Shown piece by piece: positions 24,681-33,535 of a DNA stretch of 64,000 bases. Under the pieces are notes generated by a model. That model had not been told where the DNA came from. It did not search any database and was given only the letters and a program-made list of their open reading frames with translations. The stretch comes from Candidatus Dadabacteria bacterium (GTDB lineage Bacteria > Desulfobacterota_D > UBA1144 > Nemesobacterales > Nemesobacteraceae). Location of the stretch: assembly GCA_009840385.1 (NCBI GenBank), contig VXNX01000009.1:124001-188000 (forward strand). The letters are read 5' to 3'. The position numbers and the translations under genes are program-made. Within the stretch, counting starts at the first letter, position 1. Every line of letters starts with the position of its first letter.

Positions 24681-25994
24681 TTAATCATCTCTCCAGCCTT
24701 TTACCTCAAAAGTAAACTCCCCGGTGTCAATATCCTTACCAAGAGAATTCCAGAAATCGCGGTAAAACAATCCAATGAGTTCCGAAATCTCTTCAGGATT
24801 GCCCAACGAATATCTGGGAAATTCTATCAAACTTGGCTGCAATATTGTTGGATACATAGTGTCTATATGCCTGTTATTAGATGTTATGTATGCAGAGTTT
24901 CCTATTGCTCGAATCTCTGCATCGAGAACATATTCGGCAGTAGGAACAAGTGCTTGGTTCCTGACTCGGTCAGCCCAAGCCACTAGATTAGCAAAGACAA
25001 CAACTGGAAAACTCCGTGGAAGGTCAAGTTTGCCTCCCGAACCAGCAGCTCTAAGACATGAAACAAAACCTATCTCTATCAAGCCGTCACAGTGAAGTTC
25101 TCTATAGCTATTGTATAAGCGATTCGTGTTTCCAGGACCCCAATCAGATTCCTCTCTCGCCGCGCGCAACATAGGTCGACATTGAACACTTGCGGAAGAA
25201 ATTCCCATATCACTCAGAACATAAGGTTCTTGGTTGTCTTGCTTAATATATATCTTTCGCCATGGTTCATTGAACTCACTTACGATTGCACTTCGGTGAA
25301 AAACCCGGTCAATACGGATTTCATCTCCTATTGGCATGGCGGTAAATCGGATTCCATACGCATCCGTAGGAGTTTCAAGACATTCAAATTCCTCTTGAAA
25401 ACGGTTGCGGCGCACTGAAAGCCGTTCATCTAAACGCTCAAGCCCCCGCGCCATGTTGAGTGTCATGTCCTGAATTTCCCGCATAGTCATTTTTTCACAT
25501 CGGTCAAACCGCCGCACGGGACAGACAAGGATTTTTGTAACCCGATGGGGTGCCAGCCGCGAGCGTCCGACACGTATTATAACAACACCGCTCTTACCTT
25601 GAGTAGGCACAGCGAATATCTCAAGCCTTGGAAGTTGTGGTTCCACGCGGTCACGAAACACAAGTTTGAGACGTTCTGCTAATTCTTCGCATCGCGGAAC
25701 CGGCGATATATCATCCGTGACGGCCGGTTTCTTATCAAGATCACATTCTTTGATTCCTAGAAATAAAGCTCCTCCATGCGCATTTGCAAAGGCGGTAACC
25801 TCTTCAAGTATTACATTCTTCGCCCGATCCCCGATTTCATTTCCACCGGACATCCATGGATCGAGAGCACCTTCCTTGGCTGGCAGGCTCTCCTTAAATT
25901 CTATATGTTCGCCTTCTGGAACCCTCGAATCAACAAACGATTTAATGTGAGAACTGTCGATTTGCTCTGAGGGCATGGAAAGCAACTCAGTCAT
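24681..25994 (-). CDS. AlbA_2 (Schlafen-like) domain protein
   Basis: The 437-residue protein has an AlbA_2/Schlafen AAA_4-type N-terminal domain at residues ~10-165: VPEGEHIEFKESLPA, VTAFANAHGGALFLGIKE and the SGVVIIRVGRSRLAPHR stretch. These domains bind nucleic acids or nucleotides and occur in transcription regulators and in defence proteins. The C-terminal ~270 residues are not recognised. It is the last island gene before dnaK and lies 171 bp upstream of the PHP-ATPase on the same strand, so the two may form one module. Confidence 0.72.
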   Translation of the reverse strand: MTELLSMPSEQIDSSHIKSFVDSRVPEGEHIEFKESLPAKEGALDPWMSGGNEIGDRAKNVILEEVTAFANAHGGALFLGIKECDLDKKPAVTDDISPVPRCEELAERLKLVFRDRVEPQLPRLEIFAVPTQGKSGVVIIRVGRSRLAPHRVTKILVCPVRRFDRCEKMTMREIQDMTLNMARGLERLDERLSVRRNRFQEEFECLETPTDAYGIRFTAMPIGDEIRIDRVFHRSAIVSEFNEPWRKIYIKQDNQEPYVLSDMGISSASVQCRPMLRAAREESDWGPGNTNRLYNSYRELHCDGLIEIGFVSCLRAAGSGGKLDLPRSFPVVVFANLVAWADRVRNQALVPTAEYVLDAEIRAIGNSAYITSNNRHIDTMYPTILQPSLIEFPRYSLGNPEEISELIGLFYRDFWNSLGKDIDTGEFTFEVKGWRDD

Positions 25995-26083
25995 TAAATT
26001 GGTACCTCAACCCGTATCAAAATGGCAGGTATGCACGCTTAAGTCAATCAAGATTTAATATTGTTAAGTCTAACGCCAAGCGA

Positions 26084-28003
26084 TTACTTCTGTTCGGTAA
26101 ATTCGGCGTCTATAACATCGTCGCCCGAGGTGGAATTCCCCTGACCGGATGCAGAACTTTCCTGTCCACCATCCTCGGCGTCCTGCGCAGCTTCTTCCTG
26201 CTGCTTTTTGTACATCAGTTCCGCAAGCTTGTGAGAGACAGCGGTTATTTTCTCCGTTGCGAGATCGATTTTGCTTAGATCATCCGACTTAAGGGCTTCC
26301 CTTCCCTCTTCAAGAGCCTGCTCAAGTTCCTTTTTCTCATCCTCAGATAGGCCGTCGCCAAGCTCCTGGAAACTCTTGTCGGTCCTGTAGACGAGCTCGT
26401 CAAGCTGGTTTCTTTTCTGAACTTGCTCGCTTTTCTCCTTGTCCTTCTCGGACATCTTCTCGGCTTCCTCGACCATGGAGTCGATCTCGTCACTGCTTAG
26501 CCCGCTTGAAGCCTCGACCTTCACTTTCTGCTCCTTCTGGGTCGCGTTGTCCTTGGCGGATACGTGGAGTATTCCGTCGGCATCTGTATCGAAGGTGACC
26601 TCTATCTGCGGAATGCCCCTTGCCGCCGCAGGAATTCCCGACAGAATGAACCTCGCAAGCGTCCTGTTGTCGGCAGCCATCTGTCGCTCTCCCTGCAGCA
26701 CGTGAATCTCAACCGAGTTCTGGTTGTCCTCTGCCGTGGTGAATATCTGGCTTTTCTTGGTGGGAATGGTTGTGTTTCTCTCGATAATGGTGGTCATGAC
26801 CCCTCCGAGAGTCTCGATGCCAAGGGAGAGGGGAACAACATCTAAAAGAAGCATGTCGGTCACGTCTCCGCCGAGCACGCCCGCCTGTATGGCCGCCCCC
26901 ATGGCAACTACTTCGTCAGGGTTTATTCCCCTGCTCGGATCCTTTGCGAAAAAGTCAGTCACGACTTTCTGGACAAGCGGGATTCTGGTCGATCCGCCGA
27001 CCAGTATTACTTCGGCTATCTCGCCCGGGCGAAGCCCCGCGTCCTTAAGGGCCTGCTCGCAGGGTTTGAGGGTGCCCTTTATGAGATCCTCGATCAGCTG
27101 CTCGAACTTTGAGCGCGTTATCTTCATCACAAGGTGCTTTGGACCGCTTGCGTCAGCTGTTATAAACGGCAGGTTGATTTCCGTCTCAACGGTGTTTGAA
27201 AGCTCGATCTTGGCCTTCTCGGCGGCTTCCCTAAGCCTCTGCACGGCCATCTTGTCCACCCCGAGGTCTATTCCGGAATCCTTTTTGAACTCTGAGACGA
27301 TGTAATCAATGACCCTCTTGTCAAAATCGTCTCCGCCGAGATGCGTATCGCCGTTTGTGGACTTTACCTCTATAACGTTGTTTCCTACCTCGAGCACGGA
27401 TACGTCAAAAGTTCCACCCCCAAGGTCGTAGACGACTATCATCCCTTCCTTTTTCTTGTCAAACCCGTAGGCAAGCGCCGCGGCAGTCGGCTCGTTTATT
27501 ATGCGTTTTACGTCAAGGCCGGCTATCTTTCCGGCGTCCTTAGTGGCTTGGCGCTGGCTGTCGTTAAAATAAGCGGGAACCGTGATAACGGCTTCAGTGA
27601 CTTCGGAACCCAGGTAATCCTCGGCAGCTTTCTTAAGCTTCATGAGCACGTGCGCTGAGACCTGCGGGGGGGAATACTGTTTTCCTTCTACCTCGACCCA
27701 GGCGTCTGACTTGCCCGACTTTACGACGCTGTAGGCAAGGCCATCCGCTTCGCTCGATATCTCCTCAAACCTTCTGCCCATAAGCCTTTTGGTAGAGTAG
27801 ACGGTGTTCTCGGGGTTGGCCACGGCCTGGCGCTTCGCCGGTCCGCCGACCAGAACTTCTTCTCCGTCTTTTAGAAACGCAACTACCGACGGGGTGGTTC
27901 TCGTGCCCTCCTCGTTGATTATCACTTTCGGCTCGCCGCCCTCAACGATTGCTACGCATGAATTAGTTGTTCCAAGGTCTATTCCTATTATCTTAGAAGC
28001 CAT
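26084..28003 (-). CDS. dnaK: Chaperone DnaK (Hsp70)
   Basis: DnaK binds unfolded proteins in an ATP-driven cycle with DnaJ and GrpE. The 639-residue protein is standard: [17 protein letters not shown] at the start, the phosphate-binding [17 protein letters not shown], the [11 protein letters not shown] segment, the substrate-binding domain and a Gly/Ser-rich tail ending [12 protein letters not shown]. The ATG at 28003 has a GGAGGAA ribosome binding site. It lies 26 bp downstream of rpoH on the same strand, so the heat-shock sigma factor and its negative regulator are probably co-transcribed. dnaJ and grpE are not in the window. Confidence 0.98.
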   Translation of the reverse strand: MASKIIGIDLGTTNSCVAIVEGGEPKVIINEEGTRTTPSVVAFLKDGEEVLVGGPAKRQAVANPENTVYSTKRLMGRRFEEISSEADGLAYSVVKSGKSDAWVEVEGKQYSPPQVSAHVLMKLKKAAEDYLGSEVTEAVITVPAYFNDSQRQATKDAGKIAGLDVKRIINEPTAAALAYGFDKKKEGMIVVYDLGGGTFDVSVLEVGNNVIEVKSTNGDTHLGGDDFDKRVIDYIVSEFKKDSGIDLGVDKMAVQRLREAAEKAKIELSNTVETEINLPFITADASGPKHLVMKITRSKFEQLIEDLIKGTLKPCEQALKDAGLRPGEIAEVILVGGSTRIPLVQKVVTDFFAKDPSRGINPDEVVAMGAAIQAGVLGGDVTDMLLLDVVPLSLGIETLGGVMTTIIERNTTIPTKKSQIFTTAEDNQNSVEIHVLQGERQMAADNRTLARFILSGIPAAARGIPQIEVTFDTDADGILHVSAKDNATQKEQKVKVEASSGLSSDEIDSMVEEAEKMSEKDKEKSEQVQKRNQLDELVYRTDKSFQELGDGLSEDEKKELEQALEEGREALKSDDLSKIDLATEKITAVSHKLAELMYKKQQEEAAQDAEDGGQESSASGQGNSTSGDDVIDAEFTEQK

Positions 28004-28029
28004 TTAATTCCTCCTGATTTTTCTTCTTA

Positions 28030-28890
28030 TTAGGGGTAAATTTCAAGTTTTTCGGCCATGTATCCCTTGAGCTTCCCTATGGATTCGGCCTGGATCTGCC
28101 TTACCCTCTCCTGAGAAATCCCGAGGTCCTGGGCTATTTCATGGAGTTTTCTTGGAGGTTCAGCGAAATACCTCTCGTTTACTACCTTCTTCTGCCTCTC
28201 TGAGAGCATTTTAAGAGCTTCGCGCAGATTCTCTCTGGCAAGGCTGTCAAACCCGAGTTCGCCGAGCACCTGCTCCTGGTTATCCGACGGGTCAGGGAGC
28301 AACTCCCCGTAAGTAGCTGAGGAGTCGTCCCCGGCGGGACGTTCCGAGAGGGAAAGGTCTCTTTTGGAAGCGCGGACCTGCATCTCGGAGATTTCCTCTT
28401 CCTTAACGCCGAAATGGTCCGCGAGACGGCTTATGTCGTCGTCTTCCATGCGGGCGGCAGTTATCCCGAGCTTGCGCTTTGCCCCTTCTATTCTCTGGAA
28501 AAGCTTTCTCTGAGACTGCGTTGTTCCGATCTTCACGTTGCTCCAGAACTTCATTATATGGTTCTGAATCCTTACCCTGATCCACCACACCGCATAGGAT
28601 ATGAGCCTATACCCCTTGTAGGGGTTGAATTTCTGAACGGCACGCATCAGTCCTATCGAGCCTTCCTGAACAAGGTCCATCATCGGAAAACCGTAAGATT
28701 TGTACTCAGAAGCGATTCTTACCACGAACCTTAGGTTCGACACTACAAGCTTGTTGGCCGCTTCAATATCTTCGTTTTCGTAATACCTGACTGCAAGCGC
28801 GTACTCTTCCTCTCTTGAGAGAAGTGGATGTTTTTCCATCTCTCGCATGAAAACTGAAAGAGAATCGCACGTTGCAACTGCCGTTTGCAT
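28030..28890 (-). CDS. rpoH: RNA polymerase heat-shock sigma factor (sigma-32)
   Basis: It directs RNA polymerase to heat-shock promoters. The 286-residue protein has region 2 (NLRFVVRIASEYKSYGFPMMDLVQEGSIGLMRAV and WWIRVRIQNHIM), the RpoH-box-like QRKLFQRIEGAKRKL and region 4 (LHEIAQDLGISQERVRQIQAESIGKL) with the helix-turn-helix. Length and the QRKLF box set it apart from housekeeping sigma-70. The ATG at 28890 is preceded by GGAGG ten bases upstream. DnaK follows in the same transcript. Confidence 0.93.
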   Translation of the reverse strand: MQTAVATCDSLSVFMREMEKHPLLSREEEYALAVRYYENEDIEAANKLVVSNLRFVVRIASEYKSYGFPMMDLVQEGSIGLMRAVQKFNPYKGYRLISYAVWWIRVRIQNHIMKFWSNVKIGTTQSQRKLFQRIEGAKRKLGITAARMEDDDISRLADHFGVKEEEISEMQVRASKRDLSLSERPAGDDSSATYGELLPDPSDNQEQVLGELGFDSLARENLREALKMLSERQKKVVNERYFAEPPRKLHEIAQDLGISQERVRQIQAESIGKLKGYMAEKLEIYP

Positions 28891-28912
28891 CTACCATGTA
28901 CCTCCACTTCTC

Positions 28913-28940
28913 AAACTAATCATCAAAAGGTGTATGTCAA
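28913..28940 (-). promoter_or_regulatory. Candidate rpoH promoter
   Basis: On the minus strand a perfect TTGACA lies at 28940-28935, and a weak -10 (TAGTTT) at 28918-28913, 16 bases on. Transcription would start close to the ribosome binding site, leaving a very short leader. A second promoter further upstream is likely. Confidence 0.3.
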
Positions 28941-29148
28941 GGTTTTGGGACAAAACAAAAAACAGAGAAGAATTGATAGAAACCAAGTTAAGTATTTACC
29001 GTAATTTCCTGAAATAAAGTGGTTTTTTTGATTGCCCGGGGGGTAGTGTTCACAAAGCACCTACTTTAAAAAACACAATCCAGCCGATTCAACGTCAATA
29101 AAAGCAAAGGCCTCTTTTTACGCAATTGTCATCTTACCGCCTCCCTAA

Positions 29149-29170
29149 GCACCAAACAGAATTTTGGTGC
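29149..29170. repeat. 8-bp hairpin downstream of the nuclease/helicase gene
   Basis: GCACCAAA at 29149-29156 and TTTGGTGC at 29163-29170 form a perfect stem with a six-base loop. It sits ~67 bases after the end of the minus-strand helicase gene. No T-run follows on the minus strand, so it is a poor intrinsic terminator; it could stabilise an mRNA 3' end. Confidence 0.45.
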
Positions 29171-29236
29171 CTTCGATAGAAGTGGACCTCAATCTTAGGA
29201 CAGTTTTTCATTTTTATAGGTGTGTTCTCAGCATCT

Positions 29237-32200
29237 TTAAGGCACCAGTTTAATTTCTTCCGCCAGTTCCAGATAGCGACAGAAAGCATTGGCGAGTTGT
29301 ATCTGTCGAGGCGTCCGGCACTCCGCCTCGAAGACCTGTGGAGAACTGACCATAATTGACAGGCACTTGGCACGCGAGGTGGCAACGTTAAGTCGGTTCA
29401 GACTGTACAAAAACTCCATCCCCCGCGGTGCATCTTTATGGCTTGATGTTGCTGTTGAATAAATTGCAATTGGTGCTTCTTGGCCTTGGAATTTATCTAC
29501 CGTGCCCACCCTAGCTCCCGCTAGGAGTCGCTGAATCTCAAAGACTTGCGCGTTGTAGGGCGTAATGATCAAGATATTGTCAAGGGTGACAGGTCTTTTG
29601 CTACCATCACGGTCCACCCAAGTTGCGTCACTATTCAACAATCTTTTTACAAGTGCTTCTATCGCCAGTGCTTCTTCAGGTGAGCAATTCTGATTGCCCT
29701 CGTGTTCGACGGGCAGATAGTACAAACCTGCGCCGTTGATTGGTCCAGATGCATGGACCACCTGCTGCTTTAGGTCTTTCTTCGCTTTGAGCTTGCCCTC
29801 ATAGAAAAGTTCTGATGTATAATTGCAGATGTCGGGGTGCAACCGCCAAGTTTCTTCAAGAAATAGACCCTGTTCAGGTCTTATTGTTTGCTTACCAGCT
29901 AAAACATGGTCAAGTGCGGAAACGTTAGTGCCATCTGGATGACTACCTTGCATTGGTTGGTCAAGTTGCTGCGGGTCACCGATCAGCACAACGGTATTGG
30001 CAGCCTGCGAGACCGCCAGCACATTGGCTAACGACATTTGTGCCGCTTCGTCGACAAACAGCACATCGATTATCTCAGAAGCCTCCGGTCGTGCCCACAG
30101 CCAAGCTGTACCGCCACCAACATTGACACTACTTCCAAGCATGTCGAACAGCTCTTCATTTTTCCTGGTAAAGCAGAGGCGAGGTTGCTCATCTTCGATC
30201 TCCGCAGCCTTATGACAGCAACGTAAATCCACTCCGCTTTCTTCTGCCGCCGCGATGGCTGCGTCAATCAGATTGCGGATTACCTTATGGCTATTCGCGG
30301 TGATACCGACCGTCTTGCCTTGGTGCACAAGTTCACAAATCATTTGCGCACCGGTAAATGTTTTGCCTGTGCCTGGTGGTCCCTGAATTGCTAGAATCCC
30401 CCCTTCTAGATGACCGCATAGCCGCACGGCTGCGTCAACAGTCGCTTCGCCTTCACGGTGCAACTTTTGTCCACCGATGCGAGGGGTTTCTTTCAGTAAG
30501 AGATCTCGTGCAGCCCGATATTTGCCTTCACCACGCAAGCCGTCACTGACGACATGTTCCGCAAGGCGCACTAGCGAGTCAGCGAGCACCTGTGTAGAGA
30601 CATGGTCGTGTGCGAACACAGCGTGAGGGTGGGTCGCCTTGCTATCTTGCCGTTTCTTGATATCAATGGTGTAGTCTTCAAAAGAAATCGCAGCAACCTT
30701 CGCCACTATTTTGTTATCTTCACAATTGCAAAGATTCTCACCGCCGCGGAATTCGTTTTCCTGCGGCGGGAATTTATAGCGATGAATTGGTGCTCTTTCC
30801 GTACCTCCCACCTCATTGACAAAGGTGAGACCTGACAACCCGGTACGTTCATCCATCAGTTCCTCTGCCGAAAGGTCGCACAGCCGGAAATATTCCCACC
30901 ATACGGCTTTGTCTTCCCGGCGGTGCCAGTCAATTATGTTGGCCAATACCCATAGTCCCTGTTGTTCTTTATCCCGTTTTTCTGGATCAGTCGGAATGCC
31001 AGCAGTCAGTTGTTCAATCAGCGGATTAATTTTCATAAGCCAGTCAGTGATTCTTTCTGTTGGCGAACCGTCACCCGGTTCTGGACGCGGTATATCCGCC
31101 CCATCTGCTAGTAACTGACCGCGTTGCGTTTCAAGCCAGTCTCGCAGCCCTGCCACGGAGGCACAGTCATCCTTGTTGTAGACTAACACCGTGGCTTTGG
31201 TCTCCTCCGTAATTGAAGGAATATCATCCAGTTCCAGATTGGCTTGAAGATTTGCAAGTGCTGCATTTGCATCCGGGAGTTGCGTATTGCGCTTGAAGCC
31301 GTAGAACGGTTCCAGGTCTTTGATTGAATAGCTTTCAACGCTGGCACGAATACTGTGGCGCACGACCTGATATAGATCAATAAATACGCCGGCGCGCAAC
31401 AACTGGTCGATTTCTTCTTCTCTCGAGGCATATCTCCCCATCAGCCGTTTTAAGGCTGAGGTCTCGTAAGGTGCATAATGGTAAATGTGAAGGTCGGGAT
31501 ATTGCTCCCAACGTTCCATAACGAAATCGACGAAATTCTCGAAGGTCTGCCGTTCTTCAGCGCGTGAGAAAGCCCAGATGTTTTTGTAAACAGTGTCAGC
31601 ACTCTCATCATTGAATACATAACCGAACAGATATTCAAGTCCATGTTCTCCAACAAAAGGATCGCCTTCGAGATCGAAGAAAATATCGCCAGGCGAAGGT
31701 TCAGGAAGGCAAGAGAGGCCAAAGCCATGCTTAACAGGCAGCAATTCAAATTTACATTTGCCACTTTCTCTCGCCTCGACCTGAATGCGGGCCTGTTCGC
31801 GTACTCGGTCATAGAAGTTTGCCGAGCCGCGTTCTGGTTCCCATGGCGGTGGCAACGGCAATAGAGCCAAGTCCTGTACCGTCGTGATGTTGTGCTGTGA
31901 TAGTTCCTTAATCTGGAGTTTGGATATTCCAGCCACGAGACAAAGGTGATCATCGTCGCGGCGGTGCTTGTCACAGTTTTCCCGCCAGCGGCAGATATCA
32001 CAATACTCTTTGGGGTCGGGATAGGTCTTTTCGGCTTCCTGACTTATTAGGAATTCCCGAAGTGCCCGCTGTACCTTGCGAAAATACGCGGCATAGTCGG
32101 CAAAACGATATTTCCGCGGTTCGAAATCAGACCAAGGGACAACTACGTACATATAATCGGGCGTGACACCTTGTGCCTTCGTTAGCAAGTCGGAATAAAG

Positions 32201-32647
32201 GCATAGTTGCAGAATAGTTCCCGCTCTAGTTTCGCGTGCAAGCTTGGTATCAATTGCCTCATATGACCAATCGCCGATGATACCCGGCTTTTCGACACGA
32301 CGAAGAATGTCGGCACGACCACCCCAACCATCACATGAAAGTGCACCTTGCACGATCACAGCGACACCTTGTCTCATCGCCAAAAGCGTTTCTTCCACCG
32401 CTTCTTCGGTAACATACGAACCGTCAATGCGCACGATTCCTAGGCCAGATTGCTCCAGATGGGCGACATAATTTTGTTCATGAATGGAACCACGCTTCAA
32501 CAGGACCTGGAGTAGTGGGTCCCAGACAGTTGGTTTGGCGAGTACCCCTTCGGCCACAGCACGGTCGAGGGTGGATAGATAACGACAATTCAAATAACCT
32601 ACGAGGTCGCTGGCGGTTAGGTCAAATTTGCTGCCAGTTTTTTTCAT
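29237..32647 (-). CDS. TM0106-type RecB-like nuclease fused to SF1 helicase
   Basis: This 1136-residue protein joins three parts. An N-terminal RecB-like PD-(D/E)XK region (LTASDLVGYLNCRYLSTLDR, with the cysteine group YCDICRWRENC typical of Fe-S nucleases) is followed by an RNase H-like exonuclease region (DIFFDLEGDPF, YHYAPYETSALKRL). The C-terminal SF1B Dna2/Upf1-like helicase shows Walker A IQGPPGTGKTFTGAQM, Walker B VLFVDEAAQMS, GDPQQLDQP and GTVDKFQGQEAPIAIY. It resembles the TM0106 family. Such proteins process DNA ends. Neighbours suggest a defence role, but a housekeeping repair role cannot be excluded. Confidence 0.85.
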   Translation of the reverse strand: MKKTGSKFDLTASDLVGYLNCRYLSTLDRAVAEGVLAKPTVWDPLLQVLLKRGSIHEQNYVAHLEQSGLGIVRIDGSYVTEEAVEETLLAMRQGVAVIVQGALSCDGWGGRADILRRVEKPGIIGDWSYEAIDTKLARETRAGTILQLCLYSDLLTKAQGVTPDYMYVVVPWSDFEPRKYRFADYAAYFRKVQRALREFLISQEAEKTYPDPKEYCDICRWRENCDKHRRDDDHLCLVAGISKLQIKELSQHNITTVQDLALLPLPPPWEPERGSANFYDRVREQARIQVEARESGKCKFELLPVKHGFGLSCLPEPSPGDIFFDLEGDPFVGEHGLEYLFGYVFNDESADTVYKNIWAFSRAEERQTFENFVDFVMERWEQYPDLHIYHYAPYETSALKRLMGRYASREEEIDQLLRAGVFIDLYQVVRHSIRASVESYSIKDLEPFYGFKRNTQLPDANAALANLQANLELDDIPSITEETKATVLVYNKDDCASVAGLRDWLETQRGQLLADGADIPRPEPGDGSPTERITDWLMKINPLIEQLTAGIPTDPEKRDKEQQGLWVLANIIDWHRREDKAVWWEYFRLCDLSAEELMDERTGLSGLTFVNEVGGTERAPIHRYKFPPQENEFRGGENLCNCEDNKIVAKVAAISFEDYTIDIKKRQDSKATHPHAVFAHDHVSTQVLADSLVRLAEHVVSDGLRGEGKYRAARDLLLKETPRIGGQKLHREGEATVDAAVRLCGHLEGGILAIQGPPGTGKTFTGAQMICELVHQGKTVGITANSHKVIRNLIDAAIAAAEESGVDLRCCHKAAEIEDEQPRLCFTRKNEELFDMLGSSVNVGGGTAWLWARPEASEIIDVLFVDEAAQMSLANVLAVSQAANTVVLIGDPQQLDQPMQGSHPDGTNVSALDHVLAGKQTIRPEQGLFLEETWRLHPDICNYTSELFYEGKLKAKKDLKQQVVHASGPINGAGLYYLPVEHEGNQNCSPEEALAIEALVKRLLNSDATWVDRDGSKRPVTLDNILIITPYNAQVFEIQRLLAGARVGTVDKFQGQEAPIAIYSTATSSHKDAPRGMEFLYSLNRLNVATSRAKCLSIMVSSPQVFEAECRTPRQIQLANAFCRYLELAEEIKLVP

Positions 32648-32701
32648 AGCTGAAGCACACTGTCTCTATACAATAGCTAAAGATATAACTAGGACGCCAC
32701 A

Positions 32702-33535
32702 CTAGGTATCTACTAAGATTGTAGCATTGAACCACTCACCCTTCCCGTTATCTGAGGGGATGTGAGGAGCAATGTCGGCAACACTGCGAGTATGCAGCTT
32801 AGGCGGATCTTTCGCCATATCCCAAAGATGAAATAGATATGCTGTATCCGCCTTTTCAGCCTGCTTCCATTCATTGCGGGTTACCCAAAACCTGAGGGGA
32901 GAATTAATCGTAGATTTGACTTCAATCATACGACTATCAATGGTACCGTGGTCAGACTTTTCATACGAGAGGACATCATAACCCGCGAAATTGTCATCGA
33001 GTCCTGGCCATTCAACTTCTCTCTCAATCCCCTCACTTTTTAGCCTTATCCGCTCATATTCAATTGTGAGTAACTCAGCAACTCTAGCTTGCTTCATTTT
33101 TTCAAGGTCTGAAATTAGCTTCGCGTGTCCTGTAATGTCGTCCCACCAAGTCACAACATCAGCGGATGGAGGGTCTGCCATCAAACCAGCGGCTACAAAA
33201 ACATCCTGATCATTTGTATCAAGTCCACGCACAAAGCGTTTACGTCCAACTCGCATAGTTTTGGACCAGATTGGTTGGTGCTTGATAAGAATCGCTTTAA
33301 TGCATTCTTGATAAAAGGCTTTTCCATCTGTAGGGCATTCGTCATCAACAAGTGTGTTAAGATAAGAGGATGCCTCTAAATCAAAGCTGGCACCATCCAC
33401 CTCAAGACTTTCGATTAGAGGTATGATATCCAAAGTCTTAAGTTCGGGCTGGCGAGCAGAATACTTCCTGATTAACCGTAGTCCTTCTAATGCAGAAAGA
33501 GAAAACATTCGCTCGATCGGAATGAGCGCTGTCAT
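32702..33535 (-). CDS. DUF3883-domain protein (PD-(D/E)XK-like)
   Basis: The 277-residue protein ends with a DUF3883 domain: AGYDVLSYEKSDHGTIDSRMIEVKST at about residues 184-209 with the nuclease-like E205-V-K207, then the RFWVTRNEWKQAEKADTAYLFHLWDM strand-helix pattern. DUF3883 is a restriction-endonuclease-fold domain common next to helicases in defence operons. The N-terminal ~150 residues are helical and unrecognised. Its start overlaps the stop of the SNF2 gene by four bases, so the helicase and this protein are probably made together. Confidence 0.75.
   Translation of the reverse strand: MTALIPIERMFSLSALEGLRLIRKYSARQPELKTLDIIPLIESLEVDGASFDLEASSYLNTLVDDECPTDGKAFYQECIKAILIKHQPIWSKTMRVGRKRFVRGLDTNDQDVFVAAGLMADPPSADVVTWWDDITGHAKLISDLEKMKQARVAELLTIEYERIRLKSEGIEREVEWPGLDDNFAGYDVLSYEKSDHGTIDSRMIEVKSTINSPLRFWVTRNEWKQAEKADTAYLFHLWDMAKDPPKLHTRSVADIAPHIPSDNGKGEWFNATILVDT

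Larger units (their letters stand above)
13005..25994. other. Defence island 1 (between aceE and dnaK)
   Basis: Thirteen kilobases of A+T-richer sequence are bounded by housekeeping genes. Twelve supported genes fall in three blocks: minus (DUF262, two TIR), plus (DUF4231, TGT-like, OGG-like, QueC-like, TIR, ART-like, truncated RT), and minus (PHP-ATPase, AlbA_2). Most match families known from anti-phage defence. No integrase, transposase, tRNA or clear direct repeat marks the ends, so how it arrived is not visible. Confidence 0.8.
28891..29236. other. Intergenic region between rpoH and defence island 2
   Basis: These 346 bases hold the rpoH promoter region and a hairpin at 29149-29170. No coding frame is supported; the sequence is A+T-rich and unlike neighbouring genes. 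Confidence 0.6.

Noticed and set aside
13005-25994. Island 1 as a prophage or integrative element
   Set aside because: No integrase, transposase, phage structural gene, tRNA target or flanking direct repeat was found.
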